Shown in pieces: positions 35,010 through 46,857 of a DNA stretch of 64,000 nucleotides. The translations under genes were made by a program, and so were the position numbers. The notes below the pieces were generated by a model. It had not been told where the DNA came from. It saw only the letters and a list, made by a program, of their open reading frames with translations, and did not search any database. The stretch is from Unio delphinus (lineage: Eukaryota > Mollusca > Bivalvia > Unionida > Unionidae), in NCBI GenBank assembly GCA_029339505.1, contig JAQISU010000081.1, forward strand, positions 17,770,001 to 17,834,000, in the 5' to 3' direction. Positions within the stretch are counted from its first letter, which is position 1. Every line of letters begins with the position of its first letter.

Positions 35010-37581
35010 GTTACGGATGTTATGGTACTAACATATTTTTTTTCAATTTTCTGAAAACTAAAAGAATTTGACAAAATAGTATTAAAGACTATTTAATTGA
35101 ACTTAATATTGACATTATTGAACAAATTATTGAAATCTTGCATAAATCTTGCCACATCAGTATTTCTTATCTTTTCAATTATTGTTTCATTTGACTGGTA
35201 CTGTCTTATTAGATCATCTGGGTTTTTTGGACACTGAACCCCTATATTTATGATGGCGCGCATCTTCAAAGCCATGTTCTGGTGTCTAGAACAAAGGCAC
35301 GTCTTTCTACTTGCAAAATTTGCAAGAAGAATATTCTGAGGCCGAAATGAATAGAAGAGGGATTTGGATATATTTAATATCGGATTTTCTAACATGAACT
35401 TGAAGTACAAATTATGCATATAATCAGACAAGACATGTTTCTGTTTCAACTGTTCTTGTACTTTCTTAGTGTCTCTCTTTCCAGGTAGTATGGAACTATT
35501 GTCTTCTCTCTCTAGAAAAGCTACGACCTTTTTTCGCAAATTCATGTTTTAAGTTGAGTTTTTCCTCTTTACACATAGTTTGGCCACCTTCTGTCTACAT
35601 ACACCCATTGACTTCGCTAATTTGATCCACATCTGTACTTTCTTACTAAACCTTTCCATTGAATGCCTGATGAAAGCGTTTTCTTCTTTTTCTTTTTAAT
35701 TTCATCTTTTAATTCATTCAAGACTGTTTGTCAGTAGAAACTTGCGTCTGACCTGTATCAGTGTGCGACGAACTTTGGTGTTATTAAGAGAGAGTCTATT
35801 CAATTCTAGATTTTTCATTTCATTTTTTGTCTTAGAACGAGGAGTCATCATAGTAAGTTCACTTTCCTTTTCAGTGTCTGAGCTTTCTATCTCTTTTCGT
35901 GCCTGTTGTTTTCTTATCCTTTCAATCCTCTTTTGAAGTCTCTTATTAGCTCTGACAATGTTCTGATTCTTGTGTCTTAGCTCCTTGTTGTTTCTATAGG
36001 CTTGTCTTAGTGATCTTCTGTATGTTTTTCTCAGCCCCTTTGCTCTATTAGCATTTTTCTGTTCAAATTCCTGGCAGCTTTACCACCATAACATCTGCCG
36101 GACTATTCGCTGTACTATCTGAGGGAATAGGAGTACTGTCCTTTTGATTATTTTTCTTATAATGTTTTTTCACTCTTCAATATTTCTGCTCTCCTTACTT
36201 TTAGCTGAGCTGGTTTAAACATAGTTGTAGGAACATAAGAATCTCTCTTCCTCTTTGCCTCCTTTTCTAAAGATTTTGCAGCATCTTTCTGTTTCTGTTT
36301 TTCTCGCCATCGGCGTTGTCTCTCAGCATTAGTCAGTGCCATTTTGAAAATTAAAAGGTACTGTTAATGAACTGCCTTAAAAAAATGTTTTAAACATTTT
36401 AAAGCACAGGAAGTTGTGTGTACATACAATCTAAAAGGCAAACAGTGTAAGATATTATGAAAAAAATAGTACATTGTAATGTTGAAGATCAAAACGCATA
36501 ACTCGGGAATCATTATTAACAACCGTAACTTTTTATTAACCTCCATAACGAACCTTATGGAGTCTCTGTTTAAATGGACATTGTTTCTTGCTACATAGAC
36601 ATAATATTGTTTTTAAAACTCTTGGTACAAAACGAAATAGCATAAACAATTGTGCATGAATGTCACAGGTAACTTTAAAAATCGGTTTCATATTTTATTA
36701 TTAAATTTAACCTCCGTAACGTTATTTTTAAATATACGGACTTCTAAACATGTCAAAATGCACATTTACACGTTGGGAACGTTTGGTTAATCATAAAAAT
36801 CATATCTAATAAGAACTTGATTGATTTGTTACTTACGGAAAATGTTTTTTTCCATGTTTATTCTTTCTTTTAACCTGCGTAACAATAGTGGTGCAAAATA
36901 ATACTGAATTTATTTCCCCTTTCACCGGTTTCCATTTGCAGAAAACGGAGACTTGGTAAACTGGACATATTAATGTTGTAATAAACGGTATGTGTGATCA
37001 TTTTATTCTAGATGAACGTCTTTTATTACAAATAGTAAATATAGATAAAAACTTACCTTGACGCTTGAATAAAAATGTATCTTTAGTTGCATTTACATGT
37101 ATGACATGACGTCGTCTGCTTTAACTATATACTTCCGGCGATGTATGGACAAAAATCACCCTGTTTTACTCATCTGTATTTTGTATGTAGAGAATCTATG
37201 AAAACTGTTACGCATGTTAATGTTATGGAGGTTAAAATTTATTTTGTATCGGAATTTATGGCAAAATAAAGTCTCCCTGTAGCAACAAAAGTAGCTAATT
37301 GTATTTGTTTATTACATATGGTTTATTTAAAATTATCATTCCAATTCGTGCAAACAGTGAAAAATTAAATATTGGCGTTATGTATGTTAAAATCTTAAAT
37401 GCGACAACACAACTAGCCAGCTAAATCAAATACCGAAACAAAACTTTAAAGACCTAACAATGTTTAGGTTAAAAAAAATCGTTTTTTACACCAAAATCCT
37501 CTATTAAAATGTGTTTGACTTATATTTATTAACATCCAATGTTATATTACTGCTTAGTCTAAAAATTATTATGGATGTTAA
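35010..37581. repeat. Cluster of a 14-bp motif (GTTAYGNANGTTAA) around the decayed gene
   Basis: The motif occurs forward at 35010, 37207, about 37221, 37377 and 37566, and inverted (TTAACCTCCATAAC type) at 36516, 36536, 36706, 36871 and 37529, allowing 1-3 mismatches. The sites flank the relic 35093-36342 on both sides. They could be subterminal transposase-binding repeats of the element that carried the gene. Confidence 0.5.
35093..36342 (-). pseudogene. Decayed gene of an uncharacterised transposon-like family (basic N-terminus, coiled coil, Cys/His C-terminus)
   Basis: The minus strand starts at ATG 36342 with MALTNAERQRRWREKQK, a basic opening I recognise from a large family of uncharacterised, lineage-expanded invertebrate proteins. 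After two or three frameshifts there is a coiled-coil stretch rich in Arg/Lys/Gln (about 35680-36075), then an open 150-codon block (35545-35093) with VLSDYMHNLYFKFM, FRPQNILLANF and CLCSRHQNMALK, the usual C-terminal part of the same family. The order and spacing are as in intact members (about 400 residues), but it ends early. Function unknown; multicopy behaviour suggests a mobile-element gene. No intron is needed to join the pieces. Confidence 0.6.
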
Positions 37582-38155
37582 CTATCGATATACGACATAC
37601 GTATAATTAAAATTTATAAAAGGCACGAACTTCAAGAAACTTGCCATTCCTACCAATGAAAGTGGAACATATTTTGTATGAAATGAGCCCATAATATGAA
37701 CGCTATTATAAGTTGTATAGTAAAAACGGAATGGTTTGTTTTGATTTACAAGAAAGTGACATTATAAAAATGGTTGTTTTGGCACTTTTTTGGAGTGATC
37801 CACATGCGAAAGAATGACTTTATATGTGTATAGGTACATCTCTTTTTAAACAAAATACTTTCTTTGTAGAAAATCTCTTAAAAAGTTGTGGGTACAACGA
37901 TTTTTAGAAAGTTGCAATAACGGCGACAGTTTAAATACGAAATCGTAATCTTTATTTTGGAATCACTGAGAAGACATTATTGTAAATACCGAATAGTGAG
38001 AACATACAGGGAAATTACGAATCCGTTGAGCATCCACCCAAAGCACTTCTGAAACTAGGATTGGTTTAAGCAGGCAGAGTCCAGTTTCGTCAATTGGCCC
38101 CTGGGAAATTTCATAATCTATGGATATTGTTAGACTTTTTTTTTCAGCCAGTGTT

Positions 38156-39333
38156 GTTTAGGGGGCAGGGTCCAGTTTTTATGTACAAATTTAATGTCGC
38201 ATGCACCTGCCTAATATAAAAATTTATTAAAAATATAATACGCGAGTGAGGTCAAAAAGGTCCATATTTCTGGATAGGTATTATGTAGCGCAACATAATC
38301 ATATCACACACTTGACCTGACAAATCTACTCGAGTTCTTAGAATAAAATGTTTATGTACCCCAACCCCTATTTTATACATGCATTTTTCACATCCGAAGG
38401 CCATTTTTGACAGCATGTGGTGCTCACAGTGCAAACGCAAGGCCTTTCCCTGGATGAAAATTCTGAAAAACATTGTCTACTAAATAGCTTGATGCAATTC
38501 ATAATAGTTGTCATCCAAGCCGTTTTTGAGATCTTCTACTTGCCTTGAACCCACGTGTCTACTGCTATGGGAGGCTAGCTCTTCTTCCTAGCCGACTATT
38601 GGTATTTCACTATCAACATACCGCAGAATAACTATGGAAAGTGTACATGTCTGACATCAATTTCAAGAACAACACAAGCCTGAAACACCTAGTTCACAAA
38701 TTTATCCATATCTTTAATTATTACACAATAGTAGCTCAAAAACTCACACCATACCCTTAAGTTAAGAAATTTGCCAGGGGCCAATTTACGAAACTGGACC
38801 CTGCCACCTTACTAATTAAAGATATGGCTATATTTGTGAACTAGGGGTCTCTGGTTTGTGTTCTTGAAATTGATGTCAGGCATGTACACCTAGTGATAGT
38901 AAAACACCAATAATCGGTTAGGAAGAAGAGCTAGCCTCCCATGGGTTTGGGAGAAGTAGAATATCTAAAAAACGGCATGGATGACAACTATTTTCAATGA
39001 GCTTGTTTAGTACACACTGTTTTACAGAATTATCATGTAGGTAAAGGGCTTGTGTTTGCACTGTGAGCATCACATAATGTCATAAATTACCATCGGACAT
39101 GAAAATTGCAGGTTTACATTTGGGGGTGGGTGCATCAACTTTTTCAGTAATGGAATACCATTGACTTCTCTGGCCATGTGGATAATACTCTTATGCTTTG
39201 TTTTAATATAGGTATATAAAGATATGGACCTTTTTAACCTCACTTGTGAATTTGCTTTTTAAGATTTTTTTATACTACATCTCAGGTTGCGGCATTAATT
39301 GGTAGATTAAAAACTGGGCCCTGCCCCCTTAAC
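38156..39333. repeat. Large palindromic (foldback) element, arms about 580 bp
   Basis: The left end GTTTAGGGGGCAGGGTCCAG pairs with the right end CTGGGCCCTGCCCCCTTAAC. Internal segments pair in order, e.g. 38240-38275 with about 39205-39245, and 38360-38480 with about 39000-39125, with moderate divergence. The centre is near 38790. A related short unit also lies just outside on the left (38049-38115). Confidence 0.75.
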
Positions 39334-39339
39334 GTCATA

Positions 39340-40110
39340 TCCGCCAGCCGCCGCCCAAGGTGAAAGCCAGACCACGGTAAAATCTGTCGTCTCCCAGAAC
39401 CACTTTTGAATACGGAGAAAGTTTATATGTGTTTCCGATTAGCAGAACTATAGGATTATGCTGTTTCATGTACTGTACCCTGTCATTTCTTTTGTATGTG
39501 GTAATAGGGAAAGAAAACATTGTCTATAGCTGACAACTGATAGAAATTTCTGTTCTCACATGCTCTATCGAAAAGAATTTTAAAAAAACACACTAACTTT
39601 AGCTGTTCTTAAGATGGAGACAATTCATTTTGACAGAGTTTACAGTACTAACTAACTACAGTACTAGAAAAGGAATTTGTAGCGATGAAAATAATAACGT
39701 TTGAAGGTGCAATAAATTTAATTTAACATATTAAAAGACAATTCAGCTATTGCCTGGTTGCCACTCTCCCCGTTTACCATATGCACTTGATTTTATCAAT
39801 ATAAAGAGGGAAACTAATAGTAATACTGCTCCCAATAATCACAAGCTGGTTAACTGTCTCAGTTCACAATTTCACATTCACTGACTCCACCCTAATTTGT
39901 CTATACTATCAGCTTATTTAATTATTCGTAATTTTCACCACCGTAAAAAAAAAAAAAACATTGCACATCATTCCCCTCCACCCCAGCCATGTACAATTTA
40001 AATATCTAACTGATTCTGAAGGACAATTTTTTTTATGCAAGGTTTATCCTATACTTCGTATTTCGCCCAACATTCTTATGGGTGCCATCGGCAAAGTAGT
40101 TTGTCATTTT
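39340..40110. other. Intergenic, nothing recognised
   Basis: No coding similarity or repeat copy was seen between the palindrome and the Gypsy relic. Confidence 0.45.
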
Positions 40111-40121
40111 CTTCCAATCAA

Positions 40122-42300
40122 TTATTTGGCACGGCTGTATCCATTTGGTAATGGTGTTGCGTGATATGTCAAAAGAGCTATGTAAGGGTCGTTTGCTTTT
40201 TTAGGTATTCTTTTAATTGTTTGAACAGCCCGTTCGGCGAGACCATTACTCTGTAGATATTTTCGGCTACTTGTAATATGCCAGAATACATAACTTGTCG
40301 CAAAATCTTTGAGTATTGCGGATGTGTATTGCGGACTAATGTCTGAAACTAATACTGCTGGTATACCGTGTCGCGCAAAGATTGATTTGAGATGAGTGAC
40401 AATTGCTTTTGAACCTGTGCATTGCATCTTTGCTATTTCGATGTATCGTGAGAAATAATCAATCACCAAGAGATATGTTTGACCATTCAGTTCAAACACG
40501 TCTGAAGCGACTCTTTGCCAAGGTCTACTTAGAATTCATTTGGTTTATTTGGTGTTGTTTTTATGGTTTAACGCCATTTTTCAGCACAAAATAGGCTATA
40601 CATGGCGGCCAGTATTAATGGTGGAGGAAGAACCCGAACAAAACCCCGGAAAGAACCACCGACCCACGAGAACGTACTGGCAAGCTTCCTCACATAACTA
40701 CATTAACCGAATCTTAGACTCGAACCCACGCAGACAGAGGTGAGATGGTAGTGATCCGTAACGGACAGCGCTTTAGACCACTCGGCCATTCGGGGGCCCC
40801 TGGAATTCATTTGGTATCATTGGTTCACCTTGATCTCTAGAGTTTTCGATGAAATTTTGGCAAGATTTTACCAAGTGTTCTAGCTGAGTATTGAGTCAAT
40901 TCCACTAAACTGACGTTTTGGCGCGTGCTCGGCATTTAATTATGCCTTGGTTACCATCGTGAATTCTCTCGAGGATTTCTTTTTTACGTGATTTCTGGTA
41001 CTACCAGGTGTGGACCTTTCAACAAAAAAAAACTTTTGAATTCACCTCTATTTGCCCAGTACGATTGAAGTTTTTTCCGTCAAAAGCGGATTTCTCTAGC
41101 CACTCCGTTTCACAGAATTACACAAGCTGTTTGCAAATCGAATCATTTCGATATTCAGACTTTATTTGTTCAAGTCGAGTATCTGATGCAGGTCAATTAC
41201 TAAAAACGAAATCAACGTAGGCATTAGTTTCAGCCTGAAATTCTCTGTCACAGAGTAATAACTTAAAGGTGCTCTGCAGTTAATATATTTTTGCCAGCAA
41301 CATGAACTATGCAAAAGTTGAATCTCATAAAACGCACTCTAAAGCATTGAATTCTAGGGGGTAAATCTCCCAAGACTTTTGTGCTCGTTAATGCTACTAA
41401 TGGCATATGGTCAGTTTCAAGTTTGAATTGTGACCCATTTAAATAGAGACTAAAGCGTTCACAAGCCCAAGTGATTGCAACGGCCTATTTTTCTTTTTGA
41501 GCATAGCGTTGCTCAATTTCTGACATACCTCGTGATGCGAACACCACCGGTCTCAGTGCTACCGTGCTTCTGTCGTGTTTAATCCAAATGAAGATGCATC
41601 TGCAGATACAACTATTTTTCTATTTGGATCATAATATGCTAAAGTTGGTGAAGATTTCATATCTTGCCTGATATCTCCAAAAGCTTGTTCTTGATCTGGA
41701 CCTCAACTCCATGAGTTTTTACCTTTCAAAAACTCATGTAATGGTTTTGATCTTTCTGCCAAATCTGGACTAAATTTGCCAAGCTGATTTCCCATACCGA
41801 GAAATCATCGTATCTCTGTTACTCATTTCGCTGTTACCATTTCAGTTATAGCTTTGACTTTTTCTGGATCAGGTCTGCAACCATTTTCGTCAACAGCAGG
41901 CCTAAGAAACCTTAAGAAAATTCATTCTTTTCAGCGTTCAAAGTGACGCCGGCCTTTGAATTGATTTCATGACCATTTTTAGTCTTTCGTCATTCTTTTT
42001 TCTGCGTTTCCCCAGAAACAAAAACATCGTCTATGTGACAGTGTTACTTCAAATCGCTCTAGAATTTCTGACATCCTTTTCTGAACAAAAATTAAGGCGC
42101 AGAACTGATCCCGAAAGGAAGGCAATTAAAATAGAACCTACCAAAAGGAGTAATGAAAGTTGTAACGCGGCGTGAATCTTCTGACAGGTTTATCTGCAAA
42201 AACCCTCAGTTTGCATCGAAGACCTTGAAACGTACAGAGATATCAAAGTTCATAGAATCACAAGATGAGAAATACAGCGTAAATAATAAGGCTAAAGGAA
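40122..42300 (-). pseudogene. Ty3/Gypsy retrotransposon pol relic (RT, RNase H, integrase), split by a SINE
   Basis: Minus-strand order is as in Ty3/Gypsy. The reverse transcriptase is at about 42300-41950, with TTFITPFG and LPFGIS, and HIDDV for the catalytic Y/F-x-D-D box. The RNase H region is at about 41800-41270. The integrase core is at 40531-40122, with D in IDYFSRY, D in VSD and E in NGLAER; the last two are 35 residues apart (DD35E). Frameshifts and stops break RT and RNase H; the integrase piece is open for 125 codons but has substitutions around the second Asp. LTRs were not found. A SINE (40545-40802) sits between RNase H and integrase. Confidence 0.8.
40545..40802 (-). mobile_element. 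tRNA-derived SINE, family A, inside Gypsy relic
   Basis: This is flanked by a perfect 13-bp target duplication GAATTCATTTGGT (40532-40544 and 40803-40815). The head on the minus strand begins GGGGCCCCCGAATGGCCGAG. It inserted after the Gypsy element. Confidence 0.95.
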
Positions 42301-42784
42301 CTGTACGAACACCTAATAAGCGAAGAAGGCCTTTAAATGAGAATACCAATAAATGATCAATGCTTACAAACAAATGAATAATTGAATTATTTATAAGATA
42401 TGCTAATAATTGACAAAATAAGGAAAAGGATGATAATTATAATGTATAATTAAAGACGAAATATACGTAGCAGTTCTAGTACCACAGAGATTATCATTCT
42501 TTTTAAGAAACCAATATAATTCTGGTGACAAGATATACTAGCTATATTATTCAAGGAAGGCGTAAGAAACAGAAAGGTATTTAATGGTCTGTATCATTCA
42601 TACCTCATTAAGGACGTAAGTGATCGAATACTATCATTAATCCAAAGAACGGAATGCCAGCTTTGAAGGCAAAAATGTTAGTATTTTTTTTAAAAAGTCA
42701 TACTCGTTTTTCTGTGCATAGTTATCACTATATTAGGCGCCTCGGATAAATGATTTACACAAATTTATATACTTAGTATACTAT

Positions 42785-42817
42785 AAGTAATACTACTACT
42801 ACTACTACTACTACTAT

Positions 42818-42893
<76 letters not shown>
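42785..42893. repeat. Microsatellite (TAC)n then (AAT)n
   Basis: The trinucleotide run switches from CTA/TAC to ATA units at about 42868. It abuts the 3' end of the LINE fragment and probably grew from its 3' repeat tail. Confidence 0.95.
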
Positions 42894-42896
<3 letters not shown>

Positions 42897-43560
42897 GACT
42901 CTATATAGCGCCTAATCTTTAGAAGCTATAAGCGCTTCGCAACATTTATAATGATGTGACTACAAAAAGAAACACCAAAAGTAAAACCAAACACCAAGAA
43001 ATTAGAAAACAAAAATTGATGAAAATATTTACGGTAGGAAACATTTTTAGGTCTTTAAGTTTGTAATTGCAGTCGAAGAAGGTGAGTTTTAAGAACACTC
43101 TTGAAAGTGGTCGTTGTGTCTTTTTGTCTAATTTCAATGGGCATTTGAGTCTACGTTGAAGGGCCCTGGTATGCAAAACAACGTTGTACATATGACTTCG
43201 TTTTCATGGTGGGAATAATGAGTATACGATTGTCAGAAGAGGTGTGTAAGTATCTCACATGGGCGAGGCCAGATAGGTATGCTGGACTGGAGTCCGTCAG
43301 TGAAACGTAGCACAGAGAAGAAATTTTGTGTTTGATTCTGGATCGAATGGATAGCCAGTGTAGGGTACAGAGCAGCGGCGGAGGTACGCTATGATCGTGG
43401 TACTCAAAAGATGATCCAAGCAGTTGTGTTTTCAACTTTTTGAAGAGTCCGGAATAGATATTGTGACGAACCAGACATAACTGAGTTACAATAGTCCAGT
43501 CTTGAAGTACCAATGAACACATAAGTGTTTTAGTGGCATAAACTGCCAACTGTGAATATT
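42894..43560 (-). pseudogene. 5'-truncated LINE (CR1/L2-like) 3' fragment
   Basis: The minus strand encodes the RT C-terminal region: LLCTLHWLSIRSRIKHKISS, then TDSSPAYLSGL, SSDNRI and AYQGPSTWN-like, the LHWLPV-x-R-I-x-YK...P-x-YL pattern of CR1/L2-type elements. The 3' end (GCGCTATATAGA) runs directly into a trinucleotide tail. The 125-codon open stretch at 43549-43151 is close to intact. Confidence 0.8.
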
Positions 43561-43564
43561 ATTT

Positions 43565-45355
43565 TTTTAATGGCCTTTTATAAAATACATTTTTATTGTG
43601 GTTACTTTAGTTTTAATAAAGATGGTGATTGTTGCTAAAATACAGCAATAAGTTTAATTCTATGTCGAAGCATTTTAAACTTTTTTTTTTTTTTTACTAT
43701 GTTATTAATCATAAAATATATTTTGCGTTTCGGAAAGTTAAATATTATTAAAATATCTATATATCTGTAATCATAGTATTGATTTACTGTAAAGAACATT
43801 TAGCTACTGACTTCATGCTCAGTAATAATTAAGAAATAAAATACCTTTGAAGCTTCAGAGCATCATATATCGTTATTTACAGTCAAAGATTTAATACTTC
43901 GCAATTATTACACACAGTTTTGGAGTCAGTCTGAAATGTTGTAATTAGTCATATGTTTTATAATAGTCAAATTATTCGATATTTAATTATTTACATTATG
44001 TTTTAAACATAAAAAAATATAGAACTGTGAGAAGTTGGTTAGCTTGAAGGAATATACTAATTTTATATGTATTTTTATATGTAAAATGTATGAATATACA
44101 GGCCACATCTTTGCTAGTCAGTAAGTTTAACTTCGAAGTTTAAAAACCAATAATAATGAAGAGAGGAAGACTGACAGACAGAACAAAAGAAGATAATGAA
44201 GTATGACCCTTACATGTCGCGCCATGCTGCCATTTCCCAAAATATATCCAATCTAAATGTCACAATATGAACTGTATAAATTAATCCAGAATTTACACAC
44301 AAGTATATCAAACACCATTATCACTGGTTACAAACTGGCATGTAATGAAACGTTTTCGGCTTTTTCATATAATTTTACCTAATGTGGTACTTTTAATTTT
44401 CCTTTTTTATCTCTTTCTTTTCGTTCAAATTAACGTGCATTAATTGACTTAGTAACAGTGATTGTAATTATAATAACTATTTACAACATTTATAGACGAT
44501 TTAGCGATTTTTACTATTTACTTGCATACACTAATGAATAACTGTAATTACACTAATGAATAACTGTAATTACACTAATGAATAACTAATTACACAAATG
44601 AATTACTAATTACACTAATGAATAACTGTAATTAGTGGGAATATTTATTTGCTGTGAACTCAATATATACTTTTTAAAAATCGGATTTTTAAAATACATA
44701 TAGTTGTTACAGTATGTGGTAAACTTTATTTCTTTTCATTAAAATTAGTGTGAACTGAGATAACTTAATAAAACTGACTTCAATTATAATTAAATATTGA
44801 CATCTTTTTCGCCAACTTACCGATGTGTTTGTATTTTCTTTCATTGCAGACATCAATGCATAATCGTGTGATTAGTGGAAATTACCATTAGCGATGCAAC
44901 TGATGTGCTAGCTATTGTTTTAAATATGCATGAATTAGGGTCGAATTAACCCATTGCTGGAGTTGAAATGTCCTGGGGTCGCCATTTCTTGGAAATTTTC
45001 TTGTGATCGAAATGTCTCGCTCTGCTATGGTTATGCTACTATTGGATACATGTTGATAACTATTCACGTTATTTGTACCCGTACAATCATCGTCAAAATG
45101 GGAGTTATTTCCCTTAATAACTATTGACCTCGCCGCTTTTCCTGTTAATCAAATAAGCTCTCTAAAGATTCGTGCCTTTTATTTGTTTGTTAGATTTTGT
45201 TGTTGAAATTTAAAGTAGGTATTTTGTAAAGTTTTCTTACTGTGCCTTGGTGGGTCTTCTGGCGTTAGTGAGACCCAAACAATATACTAAACCAGTCTGT
45301 TATTTCGGTTATCCTTTCTCTCTTTGCTTAGAAACATCAACACTTCAAAAGCAAA
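43565..45355. other. Upstream region of the TEDC2-like gene
   Basis: It contains a poly(T) run (43680-43696), a 20-24-bp tandem repeat (44525-44635) and otherwise unremarkable AT-rich DNA. No clear core promoter element could be fixed; a 5' untranslated exon may lie here. Confidence 0.4.
44525..44636. repeat. Tandem repeat, about 18-23 bp x 5
   Basis: Units are built on ACTAATGAATAACTGTAATT, some lacking the GT. Confidence 0.9.
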
Positions 45356-45390
45356 ATGGCTTCGCCCATCTACTTGAAATTAGATTCTCG
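45356..45390 (+). CDS. TEDC2: TEDC2-like exon 1 (start codon)
   Basis: It is 35 nt encoding MASPIYLKLDS plus two bases of an Arg codon, followed by the donor GTAAAT. The ATG has A at -3 and G at +4. Its phase (2) fits exon 2 exactly, which opens with one base of the split codon. It is a small exon 3 kb upstream, so it should be confirmed by transcript data. Confidence 0.62.
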
Positions 45391-45522
45391 GTAAATATTT
45401 GACGCCCTAGCCTTTTAAATGTATCGTTCTTTTTAATGATCAAGGGTCTTAGATAATATTTGAAATGTATATATTATTTGCCCATCATCATATATGTAGA
45501 TATATTGTAGGATAATATTATG

Positions 45523-45612
<90 letters not shown>

Positions 45613-46766
45613 ATAATACAAGATTGATCAAACGCACCCGCTGAGTGTTTATAATAAGCTATGTCATCAAGGTTTATGAAACCAGAAAAACCATGCAAGT
45701 ACTGATGGGAATACTTGACTATGACCAACTGTTCTCAACACGGAGTAGTCCTACTATGTAAGATGTACGACATGTTTATGTTTTAGTGCCATTACCCCAC
45801 CCCACCCCCCAAAACAAAAATATCGGGTGATGTTCTTTCATTTTAGGACTAACCAGAGTTGCTATTAATGAAGCGATGCAGAGAATGGTTATAGAGCTTT
45901 GCTGACGAAGAAATAAATGACTTATAAGACTGTGGCAGACAAGTGGTTGATGAAGTGAAGAATTATATGTGCATGTTTAGATGATCCCACTATAACCAGA
46001 TGTTGCAAGAACTTGATTTTTTTATGTTTAAGGACAAAAGCTGGCAGTTATTTGGACTTTCGTAGGTACTGGTTTTGCTTCCAAGAATCAATGATGAAAC
46101 CATTAATACATGCAGTTGTCTCAATATAGACCCATTTGCTTAGTCCATACCTGTCAACTTTTTAAAAGCCAAGTAGGGGGATTGAATAAACAACATAGGG
46201 AGATTGGAACCTAACATTGGGAGTTTTTTATGCAGCATATTTTAAGCCCTGGTTTTCATAAACATTGACCAATTTTCTTTGTCCAATATGTGTGAAATTC
46301 TCAAAGATGTTGCCAGGGGTGCCCACTGAATCTTGGGGGCGGGGGTGGGGGTAGCAAACATGTAATGGTCAGCCATTATATTTTAGGGATGTTGCTTAAT
46401 CATGTTTAGACTTATGTACAAAAGCATCAAAGCCATTCAGAATAATTAGCAATTAATATTTTCATTGTATTTATCATGTTAAATGGACTGTCCCTCTGAC
46501 ATACTTCAGTGAAACCATGTTCTACATCGTTTGTATATGTAAGGACCAGCAAATGTTGTTCCCACATTGTGTAACCCCCCACCTTATTTCTTAGGGTCAA
46601 CTCATCAGGTATGTAACACTGTTTGCTAAATAAAACTTTACTCTGAATTAGTTCTCTCGGAGAACATATAGTTTGATGTATCTTTTTTTTCCATTCCTTT
46701 TAATTTAATCATGATAATTAAAGTGTGTGTGTGTGTGTGTGTATATATCTATAAATATATATAAAT

Positions 46767-46857
<91 letters not shown>

